Notes under the pieces: generated by a model
Seen by the model: the letters and a program-made list of their open reading frames with translations, nothing else
Told to the model about the DNA's origin: nothing
Databases searched by the model: none
Made by a program: the position numbers and the translations under genes
Assembly: GCA_018398765.1 (NCBI GenBank)
Contig: JAHBMJ010002140.1
Span: 1-15,775, forward strand
DNA length: 15,775 bases
From: Chromera velia
Lineage: Eukaryota; Sar; Chromeraceae
Reading direction: 5' to 3'
Shown here: positions 1 through 11,336 of the stretch, one piece after another
How positions within the stretch are numbered: the stretch's first letter is position 1
Layout of the letters: each line of letters opens with the position of its first letter

Positions 1-280
1 CCTTCTCTCTCTCTCGCCCTCCTCCCTCCCTCCCTCCCAAAGCGTGAGGGCTGGTCGATTAATTTTGGAGAGGGCTGGGGGGGATTGCAAATCGATCATT
101 TATTTGCAAAAACAAAAGAAACTTGATTTGATGACTTCTCTGCTCTTTGATTGGTTTCTCTTCTTTCTGCGTTCGTTTTTTTTTTTTTTCTATAAGCCAT
201 GCCTACTTCCGATCCGCCTCTGTGAGAATGCGGGACGACCCAACATCTGTATGCACATGTGTGTGTGTGTGTGTGTGCAG
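1..280 (+). other. Probable intron of the upstream-starting gene
   Basis: This stretch is pyrimidine-rich: CT/CCCT low complexity in the first 40 bases, a T run at about 176-189, and a TG repeat leading into the TGCAG acceptor at 276-280. An open frame runs through from 44, but its residues are low-complexity (F/L/C-rich) and do not look coding until 281. I therefore read it as intron, with the preceding exon left of the window. Confidence 0.5.
258..278 (+). repeat. (TG)n microsatellite directly before a splice acceptor
   Basis: About ten TG units run straight into the CAG acceptor of the exon that starts at 281, so the repeat occupies the place of the polypyrimidine tract. Confidence 0.85.
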
Positions 281-1892
281 GCCAACGACTACGACATCAT
301 CAATGAGGTGATTGTTCCGTTCCTGAAGGACGGCAAGGAGAGGGGACTCCCTCAACTGTACAGACTTCTGAACAGAATGTCTAACGATGGGACAGAAATG
401 GGCATCACAGTTCTCGGACAGACCCCCGAGTTCCTCTCTGATCTCCTCAGTGAGTTGTTAGCTAGCTAGCTCCCGGTGTATACAGTCATTTTTTCGAATT
501 TTCTCCTTCTGTCACTCCTTTGTCTCCTTGTGTGCAAAACTGCTTGCTATTCCAGCTCTTTTCATAGGCAGAATTCGTTTGCATGAACATTCCGAACATT
601 GAGAGCCCCGATCTTGTGAACCTCTCCAATGAAATCGACGAGACCGTGTACAATCGGTTCATTGATGCATTCTGTTTCTCGCTCGTCTCCGGTTCGTCCT
701 TTTGGGTTTTTGTACTTACTTCTTGCCATCTGCGACTCAATCTGTGCAGCTGCGGACTTTGCGGGGCGCGGGGACGGCAAAGGAGTCAGCCTGCACGTCC
801 TCAGATAATTTGATCGCAACTTTTCTGCCCTGAGTTATTTGAGTCCACTCATGGCGGGTTTCTTTTTTTCATTGTGTCTTTCCCTGTGCACCCGCGAGTT
901 GCAATTTTTCAATCAAGAAAACTGTGGCTCTCGTTTCTCATTTCCCCAACTCGTGTGTCTGTTCCTTTCTTCTGCACCCATCCACCTAAGTGCATTTGTT
1001 TCCCCAAGCCTCTTTGTATTCATTTGGGAATGGCAGCTAGTCGTCGTTCGGCTGTGTGTACCGTTTTCTTCGCAACAGTACAAGCCGATGTCTCCCTTTC
1101 TTTGAGTTGGAAACTCTTTGGAAGATTTTGACTTTGTGGTCTCCATCTTCGAACGTTTCGGCTTTGAATGTTTTTGTGCGGTGTGTTTGGTGCAGATTGA
1201 AAAACTCAGCGACAAGGTGAAGGCCCTCGAAGAGATCGGACACGACGACAATGAACTCGCCAAGCGCGTTCTCATTGTCAGTCCCAGCTTGCGCCTTGTG
1301 ACAAATTCATCTCCGTAATTTGAAGAGGACTCTCCTTAGGTAAAGCTATTGGATGACTATGTAGAATTGTCGGTCGAGAAAAATCAGTTTGTTCGGGTGT
1401 CTAAAGAAGACCACCCTTGAAATGTTTTTGGATGCTGTGGTCTGCCTGACAGCTAGACAAAAACTCGATCCAGCGAGCGCAGCAGTCCTCATGTGCGCTC
1501 CAAATACGCATGTGCACAATACAGAAAGTCAGCATTTTTGGGCACTCTAGAGCAGCTTCCCTCCCCGTTGGCTCTTCCTGACAGTGAGTGTCCGTGTGGT
1601 TGCATGTTTTCAGCAGAAATGAAACCTCCCTCTCACTTCATCATTTTGTCTGCAGGCTCGCAACGGTCATATGCCAGCGACGCTTCTGATCCTGTCGTTC
1701 ATCAGAATGACCTCGAGGATGACCTTGAACAGGCTGTTCGACATCAGAGACGCCTTTCAGAATTTCAAGGCAGAGGACGACCCAGAGGAAGCAGCCCTCC
1801 CTGCCTTCACAAAGGAGGACGAGGACGGAATCGACGCACCTCCAGACGCCATGGATGCCGACTATCTCCTCACTGTCAGCATGGACGTCTGA
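281..1892 (+). CDS. 3' part of an unrecognised helical, acidic-tailed protein (7 exons; 5' end outside window)
   Basis: Exons that join in frame: 281-449, 572-691, 750-796, 1196-1276, 1340-1386, 1457-1511 and 1656-1892 (756 nt, 251 residues plus TGA). Acceptors are mostly TGCAG or TTAG. Donors are GTGAGT, GTTCGT, GTCCTC, GTCAGT, GTTTGT and GTGCAC; the first exon and the last acceptor are the firmest, and the short exons at 750, 1340 and 1457 are the weakest. The visible protein has no signal peptide or obvious membrane segment. It is mostly amphipathic and helical (for example LYRLLNRMSNDGTEMG in exon 1 and LFDIRDAFQNFKAEDD in the last exon). It ends in an acidic stretch (KEDEDGIDAPPDAMDADY) before the terminal SMDV. 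I do not recognise the family and assign no function. The 399-bp intron at 797-1195 holds no supported coding sequence. The gene converges on the minus-strand gene. Its start codon must lie upstream of the window. Confidence 0.6.
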
Positions 1893-2970
1893 TCAAGCAT
1901 CGAGCGTTCCAGAGCGTTTGAAAGAGGAAGGACCTAAAGGACATGCATTATTCTAAAGAACATACAAGAATGCATATACACTTTCTACCGCGCCAGCCAT
2001 TTGGACTGCCAGCATCTCGATCGGTCTGTGGAGTCATGAATTTCAGGGGTGCAACTCCAAGGTGATCATGCAGACGCCTCCTCTTTCAATTCAGCTGACA
2101 GTGTCCGACAGCTGTCAACTCCCGGGCCATTTCCGCATGCAGTCCTTTCGAAACGCTTTCTGCCATGCAGGCTCGAAGTACACTAAAAATGAGAATAGAT
2201 GTTCTAGTACATATTGAAGAGCAGCTGAAGTTTGAATGTTGCTTTCAAACCTTGAGTTGGGAATGAAATGATAAATGTAAAAAGGCCTTTGCGACGTGAT
2301 TTCATTTTCAATAGGGGAAGTGCGCCTTATGGTAGTTTCCTAGCACCGCAGGCCTGATGCACATAGTTACTTAGGAAGTCTGGGGTTCTAGTACGAAGGT
2401 CAAGAAAGAAAAGACAAGCTTGTAAGTTGGAAGCCTAGTTATGCATATGTTGGTTTATTAATCATTGAATTACCGTTTACCAACTGGATAAGACCTGTTT
2501 TTTCTGGATTGAAAAGTGGATTTACTGCTATGCGAATCTATTCAAAATTTTAACTATTGTGGTGTATCAAGTTACCAAATTTTTCTCATTTTGTTATTCT
2601 ATATTCCAAAAAAACAAAATATGTGACTATTTATATATTACATCGACTATATGTATTTTAGAAATATTAAGTAATAACTTAAATGTATCGAATATTACAC
2701 TACACATGACTTAAAAGACTAAATTTATTATTATCACTTCAAACATGGAACATTTGATTGCAATACAAACTGCAAAGAATTTTTTGAGACTCAAATTGAA
2801 AGCTTCTTGGTCAATTTGTGATTTGAAGATTCGGACACAGTCCTGAATATTTGCGGTGTTCAAAGTGTGGCTGCGCACAAGTATCTGTTTTAAAATTAAT
2901 TGCTAGTAAATTTGCTATACATTGCAATTGTTTTCTGAGCGGTTGCTCGCCTGATTCCACAAGCGTGCAT
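1893..2970. other. Convergent intergenic region, no gene seen
   Basis: Both flanking genes end here (plus gene at 1892, minus gene at 2971). No long reading frame with coding character was found on either strand. The first ~550 bp have mixed composition and presumably hold the 3' UTR of the plus gene. I found no textbook AATAAA placed convincingly, and only loose A-rich motifs. The short frames at 2811-3008 (minus) and 2851-3183 (plus) look like chance frames or shadows of the terminal minus-strand exon. Confidence 0.6.
2440..2850. repeat. AT-rich island between convergent genes
   Basis: The sequence becomes conspicuously A+T-rich, with many TATATA, AAATTT and poly-A/T tracts, compared with the near-balanced composition on either side. 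No unit repeats in tandem that I can see, and no open frame is supported. It may be a transcription-termination or spacer region, or the remnant of an inserted element; nothing visible distinguishes these. Confidence 0.5.
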
Positions 2971-3154
2971 CTAGTCAACAAGCCAGTCGAACCTCTCAGG
3001 CGGGACAATCCAGTTGGAGGCGGGGACGGCGTCGAGCGCTTTGACGACGTCCTTCCCGAATTTGACCTCCGCCTCTGGGTGAAGGTCCGAGAACATCGCC
3101 GCCCGAGGGAAACAGTTCAGAAACCTCCGGACGAGCCCCGATCTCAGAGACAAC
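2971..3154 (-). other. Exon 27: C-terminal tail and stop
   Basis: Acceptor TGTGCAG. The AG/G junction restores an Arg codon, giving RLSLRSGLVRRFLNCFPRAA and then a soluble end (AEVKFGKDVVKALDAV, VPPERFDWLVD, TAG). No membrane span or channel domain follows, so the protein ends soon after TM5. Confidence 0.6.
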
Positions 3155-6100
3155 CTGCACACATTGGAAAAGACAGAACGTGAACCAGAACGGTGAGTTT
3201 GGCAGAAAAATCTGTCATTCGAAAGAGGACCCCCACCGGTCACACCTGTCCCTCTAATTCTTTTTTCTATTTCTAGAAGGTTTCTTATCCTTCCCTCAAC
3301 TTAGCGAAGATATTACACTTCAATTAGACAAAGTGTGCAACCTTCCTCCCCCGAAACAGCAGCAGACCTGAGCAGCATCGCCCGACAGAGGGACAGCAGA
3401 CAGCACCAGAGAATCTCCAGCAGGAAGAAGATCAAAATGCCGACCGAATGCTCAGAGAGCACAACAGACGGCCGCCTGCTGCAGAATTGATTTCCTCTCA
3501 GGCCCCCCCACTCTTCACGATTGGCCGATTCCCGACTCGCTTTCCACTCCGCCGTTGCCACTGCGAGGAGAGAGAGGTAGACAAGTGCAGCCACCCCACA
3601 CGCCACCCACAAGAGCTTCTGCACCACAACCTCCAGATTCCGTCTGGAAACGAACCGGTGTGCGCACTCAGCGCGTGGCAGTCTCACTGGGCGCGCTCGT
3701 ATGCTCATTGCCTCTCCAAAGTTGTAGTACAGCAGCCTACCGGACGAGAATTCCTCTGCTAGTTTGGTCTCTGCTCGTGCGAGAGAGCTGCGTCGTGTTT
3801 CTTTGTGAGTGCTCTTTCTGTCAGGGGCCGAGAAAGGCCTCTCTGACCGATCCCTTCCCTCTGCACCGACAGGCAGGGACAGCCGCCCCAAGGGGCTCTG
3901 GTCTGTCCTTTCCCCTTCTTCAGAGGGATCAGAGGGGCTCTGTCTGACGACGTGAAGGTCTTCAAAGAGCGATTCCTCGCTCCACACACGCGCACACAGC
4001 GGTCTCAAGAGAGACCCCACAACAAGCAGCAAGGCCAGGAATGAGATCAAACTCTTCACTGCCGCAGCAGGGGCAAAGGAGAAGAGGTCTAAACTTGACG
4101 GCAGGTGGAACTGGCGGGGGGCTGTGGTCAGTGTGACAGGCGTATGCGCTGTGTGGAATTCGTCGGTTTCCCCGACGAGAACTGTCGCTGCGTTAAGAAT
4201 GAGGCAGAGGCAGAAGGTGCCAGCCAGGCGAAGAATCCAGAGGAGCGTTTCTGTCACAGGCGACACATCCATTAGAAGCCAGACGTGGGGACGATGGAAA
4301 ATTCGGAGAACAACATGGCCGGTGTCCAGGCTCTTCCTGCACCCAGAGGGACAAGCAGGGAATAATTGAAAGTTTGTTTTTTTTGTTATGGAATGTAAAG
4401 ACCCGGTGTGTCTGTCCGGGGCGTTTGTTGAATGACACGACGTGCAAATTTGAGTTCTCCATGGGATATCTCCCCCTCTGTTCAAATAGCAAAATAGAAA
4501 AAGTTGGTTCTCGTACCGCACTACTTTGAAAACTCAAAGCTCGCCCTTTATCTCTTTGTCTTGCCCACCTTCTCTCTCTCGTGCAGCCGACAACTACACA
4601 CTCTCAAGGTTGCACACAGCCCCAAACACACAAAGCCACGGAAAACCATGCTTCCGTATCAATCAGACTGTAGAATTCTCTTTTGACAAAAACTCGCCGT
4701 CGCGCAAAATCTGACTTGGTCAGAGGCTGCATCCTATCCCCCCATGCACCCCCCACTGACCGGAGGAGACTCCACAAGCCCCACAAGACCCAACGAGATC
4801 TGCATACAAAAGGGAAGGTGAGGGAGAGACAGACATTGTGGGCAGTGGACGGTGATAGACTTGAGGCAGTGCTCGCACAGAGAAGCGCACGGAAGGATCT
4901 GGAATGCACAATAAGAAGAGTGCCAAATGAAGCTCCTAGCTCAAATTGTTTGAGTTCAAATGCGATCACTGCATTGGTTGTATCTATCCGTCCCTCTCTG
5001 CGTGCCTGCCTGAGGTTTTCGAATCGATTGGATCCCATCCCCCAGAAGAATTAAGGTGAAACGAAGTCTTTGCATGATCGTTGTGTGCCTCTTTGTTTGT
5101 CAATCTGGCCTTGCCTTTCTTAACTTGGCTGAACAACTGACCGCAGTGGAAGCCTGCCTGCATGCGATAACCCTTCAGGGGCCACAATGGCCATTTTTGC
5201 CCTCCACCGGGGGGGTGCCTCTCTTTCATCAAATGTGTCTAGAGTCTTAAAGATTCTGCTCCTCTGATGCTGTATGGCGTCAAGCATCATTCGTGTTTTC
5301 TTCCCGCTCTTCTGCCTTTTTAATTTTTCTGGCGAATCTTGTTCAGTTCCAGAGGCAGGAGAGGATCGGAGAGCAGCAGAGGGGGTTGGAGGGGGCGAAC
5401 GGCTGTCAACGGGAGGGGAGGGAGCGGGAGAAGGGGGCGCAGAGGGCACAGAGTCTGCCTCTCCCGGGAAGAAGCGAGAGCCCTTGAATGGTTTCTGGGT
5501 CCAGTTTAGTCTGGGTGAACGATTTGGGCCCCTTCTAACCCTCACCAGAGGGCTGAACTCATCGTCTTCTTCTTCGACCTTTTCCTCCGCCGTTCTATGA
5601 ACTTCTTCCTCCTTCAACTCATCTTCCTCGGCATTGTCGCTTCCTTTTTCTTTCTCAACGTTGTCATGCCGCGCCGCCAGCATGTATTTCAAATGCGTCA
5701 GGTTTTCCATTACTCTCCAATCTCCTGATCCGATTGAAAATCTCTTTCGTGGACTGATTTTCCTTTCTCCGAGAGCCAGTTTTCGGAGGCTCGCTTCTGG
5801 AGTTTCTTTGACCCGTCTCGACGAAGAGGGCGATATATTTTTGAGTACTGATTCTCTGAGGGCCCGTAACTGGGTCATGAACGACCCGGCCGGGGACTTG
5901 TCGGCCCACCTGGGTGGTCGGAGGAGGGGAGACGGTGGGAGTGAAACAGGGGATCTACTGACAAGTGACTCGGATGGAGCTGCAACAGGAGAGATTTCTC
6001 TCTCCACCATTCCGACTGGTCGAAAGGATTTTGGGGCAGGTGAGACGGGAGCACGCATATCGCCTTCTTCTGAGGAATTCCAATCAGAAGAAGACAAGTC

Positions 6101-9100
6101 AGACGACATCGAGACGCTTCTGTTTTTCGTCTCCATTTCACCCTCTCGATTTGCTTCCTCGTGTTCCTCTTCCTCTCCGTCTGCACTTGAGGACTGGAAT
6201 GTTTGCGCAGTGGTAAAAGTCGCCACAGACGTCAGCCACGTCTCAGAGGGCAGAAGAAAATTCTTCCTTCCCTCCTCTGCCTCCCACGCCTGGCTCTTGA
6301 ACTGCAGCCCCATGTCATACTTTCTGCTCGCGAGCTCTGCATCCAACTGCTGCCACATCAGCCGCTGCCTTGCCGCTCCACCATCCAGGTAACCTCTCAT
6401 TTTTGCAGACAGCTTCAGACGATTCAACTCACGAAGCCGCGAGAGCTGGCGGGCGTCCACAAACGCCAGCGTCTCCTCGCGGAGAAGGAGTCGCCGACAG
6501 CAAACGGCGCAAGGGGACTGAGAGACCAGAGCTCGCAGCCTTCCGAGAATTCCGTGACGGACCGTGCTGTCAGAAGTCGTCTGCCCCCCCCCCTTTGACT
6601 CTCGGTGTGCGCGTTTGGACATCCACGCCCGCGCCTCCAGAAATCCAACCACCCTCCTGGGGGTAAAGAAGACCCCAAGCCTCCTTCTGTGACGCTCGGA
6701 GTCAAATACTTCCTTCGTGACTGAAGTCTTTGAAAGACCGGCAGCGGCGACTTTGTCTGTCGCTGCTTGGCTCTGTTTCTCCAACAGCGCTTTTTGTCTA
6801 CCTTGCGGGTCCAATGAGGCGAGGTGGGGACTCAGGTCTCTCTCTGCCCGGATGGCACTGCATAGAATTGGGAGGCAAGAACTGAATCGTCTATTATTCT
6901 GTCGGAAAACCCGAAAGGAGTCAGTCAGCGAAAAAGAGGAAGCCGTGCGCATGTGGATAAGAGAAAAACCAATTGACCGGAAAAAGCAAAAGAGATAACA
7001 GGAGGGGCAGCCACACTTGTAAACCCAAGCCAGCCTGTCTGAAAAATTTCAGATCCTGCATTGCTTGATGCCACTGCTTTTCTACCTGTTCGACTGACTA
7101 GAGGTACAAATAAGCGACTCCGCAGAGAATGGAGAAGATGAGCAGCCAGTTCCAGAGGACGAGGACCGAATCCTCCAAACCATTCACTTCTGTGTGACGA
7201 GCAGACCGCGTTTCTCCACTCTCGGGAGCTTTCCGTGGAGGTGGAACGTACTGCAACGAGACAATTGAAAGACAGAGAACCAGACAGTCAGACCGAGAGG
7301 CTCTACATGCAGACCAGACGGAAAATGTAGGGACGGGAAGTTCTCAATCAGGACGCTGCGAGAAAAAAGTCAAATTCACGTTCAGTAGAGGGCAGCAAGG
7401 GACTCACACAAGAACTCGATCGGGACCGGATCCTTACTAAATGTGCGATGGTAGAAATATCAACGGGTGCGAGAGAAAGGCGGTGACCCTTTTTCTGAGG
7501 AAGAGGCTCTCGACTCAGAGTATTTGCACTCTCCCGTTTCCACTCACCCGCTGCACTGCCATGAGCGTCGTGTCAAGGGACCGGAGCGCACACGCACACC
7601 ACCACTCGCCCTCGGCTTCTGAGAGGAAAAAACGGCAACCTGCAACCGATGAAAGCAAGAGATTTGATTTCCTTCATATTTGTCCCACAGAAAACGTTCC
7701 TTCTTGCATTCTGAATCACCTGGTAAACAAAACAAAAACGACTGTCTAGAGCAATGTGCTGCATTGTCTATCCAGTGCGTGTCTGCTGACCTGCGTTCGT
7801 CCACAGTTCCTGCTGCACATCCAGCTGAGCGCACTCGAGGACCCACTCCCCTCCCCGCAGACCCAGCTGGAGGTCTTCCCATGACGACTCAAGGAGCCCC
7901 CGCTGTTGCAGCATTGCAGACGCGTCCGGCCCCTGTGCTCGGATCCTCAGGGCCCCCGCCGTCTCCTTCGCCTCATCAACGGGAACCTCCAGCTGCTCCG
8001 CTGAGTCAACGACCTCTGCAAGCCGCCGCCTCCCCCCGGATCGCCCCCCCTGAGCGCGGGAGCTCCCGCTCCCGAACGAAGAAAGGGTGAGCTTGGGGAC
8101 ACGGCCAGATCCCAGCACCTGTCTTCTTTGTCGCGCTTGCACTCGGACAAATCTGCAAGAACCAGCATTCCCGCGGGAGAAAGAGAGTAAACGATTTTCG
8201 ACGCAGACAGAAACCACTGTGAAAAGAAAGAAAGACAGAGAGACTAACCTGGTTGCACCTTCAAGAAGGAATCCCCCCTCCCTGGTTCTCCCTGCTGCAT
8301 AAGGGTGCGGATTGTCGACCGTCGTTAGCAGCACGAGGCTCCGCTGTCCCTCCTCTCCCTCCTGCCCCTCAGCAAAATGACGTTCTGATCGGTCCATTGC
8401 TCCCAGCAGAGAGGACCAAGTCAGCGGGGACCTTGCAGAAAACCCTCCGGACACTCCCGTTCCTGATAGGAGATCAAGAGAGGGGAATAGAGAAAAGACA
8501 GAAACGAGAGTCAAGAGCTGGGATGAACAAATGCGTACTCTTCCTCTGCCACAAGGACATGATTCTTTTTTCCCTTATGGTCCCTCTGAATTTCTGCGTC
8601 TGACAAACAGACACACTGACCTTGCAGTTCGTTTGCGTTGTTCAATTCCAGCAACACGGAGAGGCTCTGTATTTCCACCGAGAAGACAGTGGTTGCTACA
8701 TCAAAAGTAGAGACAAGCATTCGCATCTTCGAGCTGTGCACCTCCACGGTCGTCCCGCTGCTGGACAGCTCCGAGATCAAGTCACCTGCACTCATTTGAA
8801 AAAATTTGGAGGGAGAGAGAACAGAGTGCCAGACAATTTGAAGAAATAAAAAACTGGGGTTTTCTGAAAATCATGGACCGAAAATGACATCACGGCATTG
8901 ATGGAGTGTGAACGATGGATTCCCATGCACGCATCAATGAAGATGCCCCTCAACAAACTCGTGAGCCTCACTGCAGGAAGAGGCGCGCTGTTCCTCCGTC
9001 AATGCACATACAGATATTTGTCAACTCCCATCTACATTCCTCGGAACGCAAATTTATGAGAGACTGACCAATTCCGTCCAGCAGAGAGAGGAGTGCTAGG

Positions 9101-11290
9101 GCTGCGGCATCGTTGTCCTGCACAGATAGGGACACACAGAGGTGGAGCTAGGGGAGCATGGGAATGACGGAAACGGCTCGAGAGTTTCGGGAATAACTGT
9201 TTGAAAAAACAAATGAAAAGGCACGATGGATCCTTTGATAATCAGAGATGTCCTGCTTCGTTGCATTCCGCAGACTGCATGGTTTTTGCAGAACCCTCCT
9301 TCACTGTGTATGGTTAAAATAAGCCAGTCAGGGCAACTCCTCCGAAGTTGGGCATCAAAAACTCGATCCTACTCTGCTTGAATGCATTTTGTGAATGCTG
9401 TAATCGTAAGTCTGTCGCCCAACCTTTTGTTTGCTCTTTTTTGTCCTTCTTTCTGCCAGGAGCCAAAACGTTCTGGCCCCCACAGCTGACCGTCGACAAT
9501 CAATGTGGCTCTGTCTATTCTTCGTATTCTAGACGCCAGAAACAAAACAAATTCTCTCAACAAAAGTGCGCAGCCAAATAGAGAGGCAGAACGACAGACA
9601 GACAGAAGGACAGACCGGAAACGTTGGAGTGGTTGCGAGAGTATCCTCAAGAACGCCTGTCAGGACTCCTATCTGCTCTTCCAGGGGAAGCATGGCGACG
9701 CACTCCTCAAATCTTGATAGCAGCAAAGCAAACGCCTGGGCTTCAGCCTGCAATCACAATCCGATCATTCCATATCTCAAACGATGCTATTGGAAATTCC
9801 TTCTTGTAAAAGTGTGTGTTTGCGTCATTGACACGAAGGGATGTTGAGTACTCTCGAGCTGAGGCAGAGCCAGATTTTTCTTGCGCAAATATGTCAACAA
9901 CAAAGCAGATGGAGGAAGATTAGCAGACACCATTCACTTATCAATCTGCTCATTGCTACTGCTGCGATCCCAGGTTCGTGTCCACAAAGCTTCCTGCGGC
10001 CATTGAATCCCATCTTCTCTTTTGCCCAGTTACCTCCATCTCTTTCCTCGGTCTTGAGGAAACGGGTGACATGGGCTGAAAAACAAATTCTCTTCAGGCA
10101 AAGTCTGCCAGCCAGGAGCGAAAAACTAAGTATCAAGATGAGCGAAAAGAAATGCTGCAGACTAGCTTCGTGTACCTTGCGTGCACAATTAACGCCTATG
10201 ATTGAACCAACGTTTGCTTGCCGGACTCGCCCTCGCTCGGCGTTTAAATTCTTTTCAAGACTCGGAGCTGTGGAGTTTTCGTCACACATTGGCACAATCT
10301 GCACATGGAGGAGGGGTCAAACAATTGAACGAATGAAAAGAGTTGACACGCAACACGCGGATACACAAAGAAGAACCCAGAAGACGCGAAAATCGTTTGC
10401 AATTCTAATGCTGTCGCACTGGTTCAGACCACCAAAGCGAAGACCCTAAAACGACCCTCTGCGCTTCCACTCTGAAAAGGCAATGCTCTTACTGTCTGTA
10501 TTCATTGCATCATACGGCTGCCGGGGATTCTGGGAACATGCCGGGAGAGAAAGCTCGGCCGAGGGGTGCACTATGTCCCACCGTGTAATTTTCAGAGGGT
10601 AAAATGCACAAAAACATGCTGTTAGAGCTGGCAGTGAGGGACGTCGCTTTAGTGTCAGCCACTAGAGAGATTGTTGTCAGACTTTTACTTTCTGGGTGAA
10701 CGTATTCTCTGACCTCGAAAGGAAGGGGCTCTGCTCGAGGTCGACCGTCAACCAGGGGGCGCGTGAAGAGGCCAAGAACAAACATTGCAGGACACAGGTG
10801 TTGCAACGCAGGAAAAGAAAAATGAAACTCCCATACGACGGTTGCAAAAGGGGAAAAGTTACGTGCAATGGGATTTGTTTGGTGGCTGTTTCGCTGTTTT
10901 CATACCGTGGGAAATGGTTCCTGGATCGGCGTATGAAATTGGTGAGCTCTTTTTATCCGGTCAAGACAGCATAGACTTTGCGAAATCAATATGTAATTGC
11001 TTTGAATTCTCAAACTCCTTCTGAAGACTGCAGGCGCTCTCACGATCCTTTCCTCTTTCTTTGTTGCTTTTTTCATGACCCTTCTGCTATCACTCAGTCA
11101 TTACTAACTCCCAGACACGATTGACTTGGTGCAAGGAAAAGCATAAATTCACCCACCATCGCACTCCACGCCGTCCCCAACAAAAGGAGAGTTGCACGCA
11201 CACACAAAGCTCCCTGTTGTGTTCTGGCACGCTGCATCGGCGTGACAGTTGTGTGCTCCAAGTGTGCACTCGTCGACGTCTGCACAGGAA

Positions 11291-11336
<46 letters not shown>

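Noticed and set aside
44-280. N-terminal extension of the first plus-strand frame
   Set aside because: The residues are low-complexity, derived from T runs and the TG repeat, and a clear TGCAG acceptor follows.
2370-2400. GGTTCTAGTA resembling a tRNA T-loop
   Set aside because: No matching acceptor stem, D-arm or anticodon arm could be paired around it.
5634-6392. 252-residue plus-strand open frame
   Set aside because: It lies wholly antisense to exon 24, whose frame is longer and joins in phase to both neighbours. The plus frame mirrors its Ser/Glu-rich codons and has no splice context.
10696-11024. Plus-strand frames, one ending with a plausible-looking stretch near 10925-11024
   Set aside because: They are short, have no supporting splice sites, and would lie inside an intron of the minus gene with no partner exons.
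10906-11031. Alternative minus-strand exon (acceptor CTGCAG, donor GTATGA) after EGF 6
   Set aside because: It fits phase 1 to 0 but the residues look non-coding; the exon at 10661-10582 has the same phases and better coding character. It is not excluded.
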